15,213 bases of DNA. Source: Cytophaga sp051961495 (GTDB taxonomy: Bacteria > Bacteroidota > Bacteroidia > Cytophagales > Cytophagaceae). Positions 7,443 through 13,872 of this stretch are shown one piece after another. The stretch spans positions 1-15,213 of the forward strand of contig NZ_JBQCDF010000084.1 of NCBI RefSeq assembly GCF_051961495.1, read 5' to 3'. The position numbers were made by a program, and so were the translations under genes. Below the pieces are notes generated by a model. The model saw only the letters and a list, made by a program, of their open reading frames with translations. It was not told where the DNA came from and searched no databases. Numbering within the stretch: the stretch's first letter is position 1; every line of letters starts with the position of its first letter.

Positions 7443-7499
7443 AGACAAAATAAAAAACGCAGTGGAGATATTCTTTCCACTGCGTTTTTTATTTTGTCT
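7443..7499. terminator. Long bidirectional terminator between convergent genes
   Basis: Arms 7443-7466 and 7476-7499 pair perfectly over 24 bp around a 9-nt loop. The GC-rich core (ACGCAGTGGA) is flanked inside the arms by an A-tract on the left and a T-tract on the right, so each strand reads as stem plus U-run. It lies between the DUF4468-like gene (plus) and the WD40-caspase gene (minus) and should terminate both. Confidence 0.88.
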
Positions 7500-7527
7500 G
7501 GAACCTGAGAACTAGTAACTGGCAGTA

Positions 7528-10500
7528 TTACTCCAGCACGATCGGGAAATCACTGCCGCGTGAGAACGTATATGGGAACTGAAGTTTGCCGCTGTACTTG
7601 GCGTTAAGTTCCGGTACCTGGTCATCCAGGTACGATTTCAATTCATAGATCGTAATCTTACCGTCTTTAGGAGCACCGTCGGCCTTGCCATTTAAAGCAT
7701 CCAGCAGTACGTATGTAAACAAGCCATGTTTCAATTCAAGGATTTCCTTTGCATTCTGCTCACTGCCTGCAGATGCCAGCACATGTATGCCTGCGCCGCG
7801 TGAAAGCTGGGCAAAAGCTTTTTCTTCACTGGCACCACGCATGGCAAGGATCTCAACGGAACCACCCGACTGGCAGGCATCCATGATGATGATCTGTTTC
7901 AGTGCTTTGATATTTTTAAAGCCAGCCTGCATGGTCTCCGCAGATAGTGCATTGGCACTGGTGGCCTGGTACATGCTGATACATTCTACCGGTATGAAAA
8001 AGAAATTCTGATCTACCATGCAGCCGTGACCTGCATAATAAAAAATAAATACATCATTGATCGATACATGATTCTCAAGGCTCTTTAACGTATCAAGCAC
8101 ATTCTGGCGGGTTGCAGCGGCGTCATAAAGCGCATGGATTTTCACTTTCTGATATAAGGTTGCGCCGTTCTTTTTTACAGATTCTGCAAACGATTCAGCA
8201 TCTGCACGTGCATAGTTTAATGTGTATGCAGGGTTTTTGTATTTATCGACACCAATCACAAACACATGACAAACCGCAGCGCTCGGCGCTTTTTCGGAGA
8301 ATACAGAAACGGTTATGGCTGCCGATTCGATTTTTCCTTTGCTGATTCCGACTACGCTGAATTGATTCGTTCCTTTCACCAGGCTGGCTGTTGTTGTATA
8401 GACGGTGTAATTGCCTTTTCCCGGAGTAAGTTTTCCCGAATCAAAAGATACCGGCATGTTTTTTCCGTTGTGCGACAAGCGTATTTCACTTAAACCACCG
8501 CCTTCATCAATGACTTTAATATTTACAGATACCTGTAAGCCATCTTCAGATTGTATGCAGGCGAGTTTAACGATTGGCGGCGGTGAAAGCTGTAACGTGT
8601 TGTCAACATCCTGTCCCATGCCGGTTGGCGAAGAACCGCGGTTTACAAAGAGCTGTTGAATCAGATCCGGTCTGTAGTATTCAAAGAACTGGTCAGGAGC
8701 ATAAACATCCATGCCTTTTACAAAGTGAATATCAGAGCGTGCTTTTTCTGTAGCGCTGAAGTAGCCCTGAGGCGTGCGTGCCATCCATTCACGGGAACTG
8801 ATGTGAACATGTTCATAGAATTCAAGTCCTGATTCCAGGTTCCAGCATTTAACTACCCCATCAGCACCGTAAGATACCAGCATCTTCCCGTCTTTGCTGA
8901 GCGACAAGGAACTGACTTCTGCCTGATGGCCGGTTAATGTTTTTACTACCTGGCCGGATTGAATATCCCAGATGCGGATGATACGATCACTACCACCTGT
9001 GATGATGCGTTTTGCATCAGCAGTATATATGGCACTGTGCAGCATGCCGCGCGCGCCTTTGAATTTCTGAATCATCATGCCGGTTGTTATGTCCCATATC
9101 CGTGCAGTACCGTCCCAGGAAGCCGTTAATGCTTTATTCGGATCTGTGCCGAAGGCAATGGAAGAGACCACGTCTGTATGGCCGACAAAAGTCAATACAG
9201 TCTGTTTAGTATCCGGTTCGCGCAGTTCAAGAGCGTTATTCAGCATGCCGCACAGTAGGTACAAACCATTTGGTGTAAAGGAAATGCTGTAACAGGCAGT
9301 TTCTTTCAGGTCAATCTCTGAAGACAGTTCCGCTGTTTCGGTGTTGTATACCGCAATATATCCATCCCACGATGCGGTTGATACGTATTGTCCGTCACGA
9401 CTTACCGATACATCAAAGATCGGTTCACGGTGAGGTTTCATGCGGTTGATCAATGCTCCTGTTTTTGTGTTCCATAAAAGAACTTCTCCGGCACCATCGG
9501 CGGTAGCAAGTACAGCGCCGTCTGCAGATTGATCCATACTGATTACTGCTTTGCTATGGCCCTCATACAATTTGCTTGGCGCACCGGTTGAAATATTCCA
9601 TTGAATGGCGTTGACACCTGTTTTACCTGTAATAAAAGATTTATCGTCTTTGGTCAGGAGCAATTCATTTTTCAGGCGAAGAAAGCGTGCTATGCGATGT
9701 TCCCAGTAATTATCTTCATTGTAGTTGATGCCACCTTTGTCTTGCTCCTGTAATGCCCCCTGGTATCTTTTCGTGATTTTGCCCGAAGCAGTTTCCATGG
9801 CCCAGGCAGTCATGTTATCAGACGCTACAAGAATTTCTTTTTCATCCAGCGAGAGTACAATTTCGTTAACAGTTGCGAAGTCCGGTAGTTTGTATGAAGC
9901 CACAGCTTTTGATGACACAGAAAATTTGGATAGCGTACTATCGGTTGCTGCAAATACATTCAATCCATCTTTTGAAACGGACAATCCGCGGAGATAGTCA
10001 ACCTCTTCGCCGTAGGTTTTGACAAGTGTACCGCTGGTCAGATCGTATTGAGATAACTTGTCGTTATGTGAAAGTTTGAAAAGGTATTTATTATCCGGAC
10101 TGAATTTAAGGTACGTGCCGCAGCCTCCGCACCAGCCTTCCGCAGGTTTTAAGGTATATACCAGTTCCCAGTTTGATGTGCGGTATACGCTGGCTGTTTT
10201 ATTATCTTCTCCGATTGCCAGCCATTTCCCGTCGTTACTGTATTCTAAGCTGATGCCATATTGCGAACCCTGGTCTGCGTTCACAGGAATACGCTTCAGT
10301 AACTTGCCTGCAGGGATGCTATAGATAGAAGCTGAATCAGGGTAACCAGCATATATGAATGACTTGCCATCCGGATTAAAAGCAACATCGGTGATATACG
10401 TTTCACTTTTGGGAGAAGTAAAAATTTCTTTACCCGTTAAAATATCCCATACACGGGCGGTTCCGTCGGCACTGCTGGTTGCGAGGTATTTGCCATCCTG

Positions 10501-10755
10501 ACTGAAAGATAAACCATTCACGGTATGCTCATGTCCCATCAGACTACGGATCTCCATGCCTGTCTGGTAGTCCCACAGCTTGACTGTTTTATCGCGGCTG
10601 CCGGTAGCTGCAATCTTTCCGTCAGGACTTATCGCTACAGCTTTTACAGCAGCAGAATGTCCCTTTTGAATCACCGTTTCAAGTTTTGTGATTGGCGTCT
10701 GTGCAAATAAGTTTTTGCAGAAGAAAAAAGTTAAAAACACAAATAACGATTTCAT
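7528..10755 (-). CDS. Exported WD40 beta-propeller protein with C-terminal caspase-like (peptidase C14) domain
   Basis: 1075 residues from the ATG at 10755 (1079 from an ATG 12 nt upstream at 10767; numbers below use the longer form). The nearer start is preferred because MKSLFVFLTFFFCKNLFAQ is a clean signal peptide with likely cleavage before Gln23. About 37-290 and 400-650 carry WD40-type repeats, forming probably two propellers (GHSAAVKAVAISPDG, GHEHTVNGLSFS, GHTDVVSSIAFG, WDGTARIWD, GHQAEVSSLSLS). About 730-823 looks like an Ig-like linker. About 830-1079 is caspase-like: strand HVFVIGVDKY, catalytic His914 in YYAGHG and catalytic Cys965 in IMDACQSGG, followed by HVLASAGSEQNA and HGLFTYVLLDAL. 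Both catalytic residues are present, so it is probably an active Cys protease with Arg/Lys or Asp preference unknown. It lacks a type IX C-terminal domain, so a periplasmic location is inferred. Propellers usually sense or bind a partner. Confidence 0.9.
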   Translation of the reverse strand: MKSLFVFLTFFFCKNLFAQTPITKLETVIQKGHSAAVKAVAISPDGKIAATGSRDKTVKLWDYQTGMEIRSLMGHEHTVNGLSFSQDGKYLATSSADGTARVWDILTGKEIFTSPKSETYITDVAFNPDGKSFIYAGYPDSASIYSIPAGKLLKRIPVNADQGSQYGISLEYSNDGKWLAIGEDNKTASVYRTSNWELVYTLKPAEGWCGGCGTYLKFSPDNKYLFKLSHNDKLSQYDLTSGTLVKTYGEEVDYLRGLSVSKDGLNVFAATDSTLSKFSVSSKAVASYKLPDFATVNEIVLSLDEKEILVASDNMTAWAMETASGKITKRYQGALQEQDKGGINYNEDNYWEHRIARFLRLKNELLLTKDDKSFITGKTGVNAIQWNISTGAPSKLYEGHSKAVISMDQSADGAVLATADGAGEVLLWNTKTGALINRMKPHREPIFDVSVSRDGQYVSTASWDGYIAVYNTETAELSSEIDLKETACYSISFTPNGLYLLCGMLNNALELREPDTKQTVLTFVGHTDVVSSIAFGTDPNKALTASWDGTARIWDITTGMMIQKFKGARGMLHSAIYTADAKRIITGGSDRIIRIWDIQSGQVVKTLTGHQAEVSSLSLSKDGKMLVSYGADGVVKCWNLESGLEFYEHVHISSREWMARTPQGYFSATEKARSDIHFVKGMDVYAPDQFFEYYRPDLIQQLFVNRGSSPTGMGQDVDNTLQLSPPPIVKLACIQSEDGLQVSVNIKVIDEGGGLSEIRLSHNGKNMPVSFDSGKLTPGKGNYTVYTTTASLVKGTNQFSVVGISKGKIESAAITVSVFSEKAPSAAVCHVFVIGVDKYKNPAYTLNYARADAESFAESVKKNGATLYQKVKIHALYDAAATRQNVLDTLKSLENHVSINDVFIFYYAGHGCMVDQNFFFIPVECISMYQATSANALSAETMQAGFKNIKALKQIIIMDACQSGGSVEILAMRGASEEKAFAQLSRGAGIHVLASAGSEQNAKEILELKHGLFTYVLLDALNGKADGAPKDGKITIYELKSYLDDQVPELNAKYSGKLQFPYTFSRGSDFPIVLE

Positions 10756-10913
10756 ATTAATATACATCTATTTTATGTGGAAGTAAGTTAGAGAAAAGAT
10801 TTGAAATGCCTGGTATTCAATGTATATCCGAAGAATAGAAATAAATATTTTTCAGGCCTTATACCGCTACTGATTATTTTTTAAAGTATTTTAGTTATAA
10901 ATCGAAAAACAAT

Positions 10914-11381
10914 ATGCATTACATACTTTTGCTTTCACATTCTACTTTGCGCTGGGCAGTTCTTGCAACCGTGCTTTTTACACTTGTCCGCAGTTATTAT
11001 GGTTGGCTGGGCAACAAACCGTTTACAGGTACCGATCATATGTTGCGTATTGTAACACTTTCGGTTGTTCATATACAGGCATTGATCGGAATTGTTTTAT
11101 ATACCATCAGTCCGGTGATCAGATATTTTTTCAGCAACTTCAAAGAAGCCGTTCATGATAAAGAATTCCGGTTTTTCGGTATGGAACATTCGCTTATGAT
11201 GATCACGGCTGTTGTTTTAATTACTGTTGCCTCCGTTAAAAGTAAGCGTAAATTAACCGACCAGGGAAAATTCAAAACGATGGCAATCTGGTTTACAGTT
11301 GCGGTGTTGATTATTCTCTTTTCAATTCCATGGAATTTCGGCACCATCACAGCAAACAGGCCGTTGTTCCGTGGGTTTTGA
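10914..11381 (+). CDS. Four-helix membrane protein, cytochrome-b-like
   Basis: 155 residues with four hydrophobic segments at about 12-30, 45-67, 90-108 and 122-140. Histidines sit at or in three of them: His9 (LLSHSTLRW), His53 (VVHIQALIG) and His92 (GMEHSLMM). This Bacteroidota-type protein is commonly described as cytochrome-b-like because of such membrane histidines, but heme binding is not proven by sequence alone. The protein ends NRPLFRGF. It stands 23 bp upstream of the CorA gene on the same strand without a terminator, so the two are probably co-transcribed. The start at 10914 leaves an N-terminus (MHYILLLSHS) short enough that the first helix begins almost at once. It is divergent from the WD40-caspase gene across a 146-158 bp A/T-rich gap. 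Confidence 0.7.
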   Translation: MHYILLLSHSTLRWAVLATVLFTLVRSYYGWLGNKPFTGTDHMLRIVTLSVVHIQALIGIVLYTISPVIRYFFSNFKEAVHDKEFRFFGMEHSLMMITAVVLITVASVKSKRKLTDQGKFKTMAIWFTVAVLIILFSIPWNFGTITANRPLFRGF

Positions 11382-11404
11382 TTCAATCATTTAATTAGTC
11401 GTTT

Positions 11405-12493
11405 ATGCAGATAAAGATCAGGAAAAAAACTAAACATAAATTGCGAAAGCCAGGCCTATCACCCGGCGAGCTGAGTGGTTTTGAACATACAAACGAATCG
11501 GAAGATGCGGAAATTTCCCTGATCCGTTTCAGCGAAACAGAAATTGAGGAATGCAAGGTTGCTTCTGTTGATGACATGGTTGTGCCTGCTGCAGACGATA
11601 AACAGGTGTATTGGTATAACATTGACGGTGTAAACAACCCCAACCAGTTGTTGCAGATAGAAAAGAAATATAACCTGCACCCCTTGCTGATGGAAGATGT
11701 TGCCAGCGCCGAACAGCGGCCCAAGATGGATGATTACGACAACTGTTTATTTTTAACAGCAAAAATGATCCGTGCAGATGAAGCCTCAGAAAGTATTTAT
11801 GCCGAGCAGGTCAGTTTTGTCGTTTTCAAAAATCTGATCTTGTCCTTTCAGGAAAAAAATAAAGCAGGTGATGTCTTTGATCCTAACAGAGAACGACTGC
11901 GTCTGAACAAAGGCCGGATGCGTCGCATGGGTAGCGATTATTTATTGTACAGCTTATTGGATACCATTGTCGATCATTATTTTGTGATTATGGAATATGT
12001 TGGCGACAAGCTTGAGATCATTGAGCAGGAAATGTTGTCAAATCCGGCTCCGGAGAAATTAAAAGAATTATATAAATTCAGAAGAGAGTTAATTTATTTA
12101 CGCAAATCTGTCTGGCCGCTGCGCGAAGTAATTGTTAAGCTTGAACGTGATGAATGCTGCATGATCAGCGAAGAGGTAAAGCCATTCCTGCGCGATGTTT
12201 ACGATCACACCATACAAGTGATTGAAACGGTAGAATCAACCCGCGATATCCTTTCCGGCATTGTAGATGTTTATCTGTCTTCAGTAAGTAACCGAATGAA
12301 TAGTGTAATGAAAGTGCTTACCATCATATCAACGATTTTCATGCCGCTGGCATTTATTACTGGTTTGTATGGAATGAATTTTGACAATATGCCCGAACTG
12401 CATAATCCAAATGGCTATTATGTTGTTATTGGGGTTTGTGTTGGCATTGCAATTGGAATGATCGCGTATTTCCAGCGGAAAAAATGGTTGTAA
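11405..12493 (+). CDS. corA: CorA-family magnesium/cobalt transporter
   Basis: 362 residues, normal for CorA. A basic N-terminus (KIRKKTKHKLRK) leads into the cytoplasmic alpha/beta domain (YWYNIDGVNN at about 69-78, LHPLLMEDVASAEQRPKMDDY at about 91-111) and a long stalk helix at about 185-300 rich in Glu/Lys/Arg (LDTIVDHYFVIMEYVGDKLE onward, then RRELIYLRKSVWPLREV). Two membrane helices follow, about 303-322 and 338-356, with the family signature YGMNF (GMN at 323-325) at the end of the first and a basic RKKWL tail. CorA forms a pentameric inner-membrane Mg2+ channel; Co2+/Ni2+ can also pass. The periplasmic loop after GMN (DNMPELHNPNG) is normal. A 16-bp hairpin terminator lies 3 nt after the stop, shared with the convergent FKBP gene. 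Confidence 0.95.
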   Translation: MQIKIRKKTKHKLRKPGLSPGELSGFEHTNESEDAEISLIRFSETEIEECKVASVDDMVVPAADDKQVYWYNIDGVNNPNQLLQIEKKYNLHPLLMEDVASAEQRPKMDDYDNCLFLTAKMIRADEASESIYAEQVSFVVFKNLILSFQEKNKAGDVFDPNRERLRLNKGRMRRMGSDYLLYSLLDTIVDHYFVIMEYVGDKLEIIEQEMLSNPAPEKLKELYKFRRELIYLRKSVWPLREVIVKLERDECCMISEEVKPFLRDVYDHTIQVIETVESTRDILSGIVDVYLSSVSNRMNSVMKVLTIISTIFMPLAFITGLYGMNFDNMPELHNPNGYYVVIGVCVGIAIGMIAYFQRKKWL

Positions 12494-12496
12494 AAA

Positions 12497-12534
12497 ATTC
12501 ATCCCATGTAAAAAGCGGTTTACATGGGATGAAT
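12497..12534. terminator. Terminator between corA and the convergent FKBP gene
   Basis: Arms 12497-12512 and 12519-12534 pair perfectly over 16 bp around a 6-nt AAGCGG loop. It is preceded by an A-run (T-run on the minus strand) and lies 3 nt after the corA stop and 6 nt after the FKBP stop on the other strand, so it can serve both. Confidence 0.8.
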
Positions 12535-12540
12535 CAATTA

Positions 12541-12951
12541 TTATTCGACATCAAGAATTTCAATGTAATAATAAAGCGTAGCATCAGGAGCGATTTGCCC
12601 GTCTACACCTTTTTTTCCATGGCCTAAGTGAGGGGGAATAATACAGTAGAATTTCTCACCTTCGCTCATGTGTTTTACAATTTCATCCAAACCATCGATA
12701 AAATTGTTTTTATCAACCTTGAAAGAAATCGGTTTACCAAGTTCATTTGATTCAACCACTCTTCCTGTTTCTGATCTTCTGGCATAAACAAATTTCACTG
12801 TTTGCATAGAAGTGGGATGGACGCCGTTACCGGGTCTTATAGAGACGTATTTAATACCATTAGCAGTTGTTAATGTATCAGCAGCTGAAGCAGTGAAGGC
12901 AGTTAATATAAAGCCTCCGATAAGAAGAATTGGGAGTAGGAACTTTTTCAT
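12541..12951 (-). CDS. Exported FKBP-type protein with degenerate active site
   Basis: 136 residues. Signal peptide MKKFLLPILLIGGFILTAFT, cleavage near ASA|A, giving a periplasmic single FKBP domain (about 45-136). FKBPs catalyse cis-trans isomerisation of prolyl peptide bonds and can act as chaperones. Compared with human FKBP12, several pocket residues are replaced: the Trp59 position is Leu88, Tyr82 is His111, Phe99 is Tyr128, Phe46 is Ile75 and Val55 is Phe84; the Phe36-Asp37 pair is Val-Glu. The fold-determining segments (GEKFYCIIPP, GKKGVDGQIAP, TLYYYIEI) are kept. It is 80/136 identical by hand count, without gaps, to the FKBP gene 366 bp upstream on the same strand. Isomerase activity is therefore doubtful and a binding or chaperone role more likely, which is inference. 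Probably transcribed separately because a terminator separates the two. Confidence 0.88.
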   Translation of the reverse strand: MKKFLLPILLIGGFILTAFTASAADTLTTANGIKYVSIRPGNGVHPTSMQTVKFVYARRSETGRVVESNELGKPISFKVDKNNFIDGLDEIVKHMSEGEKFYCIIPPHLGHGKKGVDGQIAPDATLYYYIEILDVE

Positions 12952-13005
12952 ATGATTCGATCAGTTTACATTTCGTGTTTGAACATTTACTTGGTGGATT
13001 TAACG

Positions 13006-13041
13006 TTTACAATTGTTAAGACGTTATTTAACATTTGTAAA
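13006..13041. repeat. 14-nt imperfect inverted repeat upstream of the degenerate FKBP gene
   Basis: Arms 13006-13019 (TTTACAATTGTTAA) and 13028-13041 (TTAACATTTGTAAA) pair at 13 of 14 positions around an 8-nt spacer, 55-90 nt upstream of the FKBP start. Very A/T-rich, so more like an operator than a stable RNA hairpin; no T-run follows on the minus strand. Confidence 0.45.
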
Positions 13042-13096
13042 TAATCTTACATTAAAACTGGTCAAAAATGATTTAAATGGGGTTTTAAAATTACCC

Positions 13097-13104
13097 CAAA
13101 AGTA
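13097..13104 (-). promoter_or_regulatory. Candidate -7 promoter box (TAnnTTTG) on the minus strand
   Basis: Read on the minus strand this is TACTTTTG, an exact match to the Bacteroidota -7 consensus, directed toward the degenerate FKBP gene about 145 nt away. A TTTG occurs upstream at 13117-13120 but only 12 nt from the -7 box, closer than the usual 17-23 nt. If real, the leader would be about 140 nt and would include the inverted repeat at 13006-13041. Confidence 0.3.
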
Positions 13105-13259
13105 CATGTGGGTATTCAAATTATCGAATTCTATCAATCTTTAAAAATAGGTGTTTGAACATTTAAATGCAGTTTTTAAGGTTTGAGGAGCATATTGGAG
13201 TACATCGATCAGGATTTTGGCGGGTATAAAAAATGATTTATCTAACCAGATCAGACATT

Positions 13260-13293
13260 AAAAAAAGCGTCTCTTTTATAAAGAGACGCTTTT
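13260..13293 (-). terminator. Intrinsic terminator of the upstream FKBP gene
   Basis: Arms 13263-13275 and 13281-13293 pair perfectly over 13 bp (14 with the T-A pair closing a 3-nt loop). Read on the minus strand the stem is followed by seven T. It lies 25 nt after the stop of the FKBP gene at 13318-13728, so the two tandem FKBP genes are separate transcripts. Confidence 0.85.
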
Positions 13294-13317
13294 GATATCG
13301 GCAGAATGAATTAAAGT

Positions 13318-13728
13318 TTATTTAATATCAACGATTTCAATGTAAAAATATAAGGTGGAATTAGGTGCAATTAAGCCTTCAACGCCCTTTTTACCATAAC
13401 CAAGTTCCGGAGGAATAATGCAGTACCACTTTTCGCCTTTACTCATTTGTTTCACTGCTTCGTCCCAGCCCGGAATAACTTCATGATTGTCTACCTGAAA
13501 TTTGAACGGTTTACCACCCGTATTAGTCTCAACAACTCTGCCGGTTGAAGATAAACGGCTATAAATAACCTTAACGCTTTGTCCGGCAACCGGATGAATG
13601 CCATCGCCGGCCTTTACACGAATATATTTAATACCACCTGCAGTGGTTAATGTGTCGCTTGCAGAAGCGTTTATACCGGTAAGCAACAACGCTCCGATAC
13701 AGAATAGTGCTGAAAGGATTTTTTTCAT
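13318..13728 (-). CDS. Exported FKBP-type peptidyl-prolyl cis-trans isomerase
   Basis: 136 residues from the ATG at 13728. The same frame stays open to 13992, but the extra 88 residues would overlap the divergent fumarase gene, look non-coding, and would bury a perfect signal peptide (MKKILSALFCIGALLLTGIN, cleavage near ASA|S), so the internal start is chosen. A single periplasmic FKBP domain spans about 45-136. Relative to FKBP12 the main pocket residues are kept: Tyr56, Phe75, Phe77, Val84-Ile85, Trp88 (EVIPGWDEAV), Tyr111 (ELGYGKKG) and Phe128. The exception is the Phe36-Asp37 pair, here Val-Glu, as also in the paralog. It likely assists folding of exported proteins. It shares length and 80 of 136 residues with the FKBP gene downstream, so the two arose by tandem duplication. 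It is divergent from fumC across 144 bp and has its own terminator at 13260-13293. Confidence 0.92.
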   Translation of the reverse strand: MKKILSALFCIGALLLTGINASASDTLTTAGGIKYIRVKAGDGIHPVAGQSVKVIYSRLSSTGRVVETNTGGKPFKFQVDNHEVIPGWDEAVKQMSKGEKWYCIIPPELGYGKKGVEGLIAPNSTLYFYIEIVDIK

Positions 13729-13872
13729 GGTTTGTAAGTTGGTTAATATTGTTTTAACGGTGACGATCGTTTTTCGTTCCGGCCAGTTCATCTCTATAAT
13801 ATTAAGAAGATTTATTTCAGGAATTAAAAAAAACTCAGGATATTGAATAGAGTAACAAAAGAGGGAATTTTT

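Larger units (their letters stand above)
12975..13165. repeat. Two-copy 15-nt direct repeat upstream of the degenerate FKBP gene
   Basis: GTGTTTGAACATTTA occurs at 12975-12989 and again at 13151-13165, identical and in the same orientation, 176 bp apart. Both copies lie in the non-coding gap between the two FKBP genes. Meaning unknown; could be paired regulator sites. Confidence 0.5.
12952..13317. other. 366-bp intergenic gap between the FKBP genes
   Basis: No credible reading frame on either strand. It holds, from the low coordinate, two direct-repeat copies, an inverted repeat, a candidate minus-strand -7 box and the upstream gene's terminator, each listed separately. The remainder is A/T-rich without recognisable structure; a small RNA is possible but nothing supports one directly. 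Confidence 0.6.

Noticed and set aside
7405..7450. Short TTCCAAA/AAAGAC repeats considered as a CRISPR array
   Set aside because: Units are 6-10 nt, adjacent, without regular spacers and without nearby cas genes.
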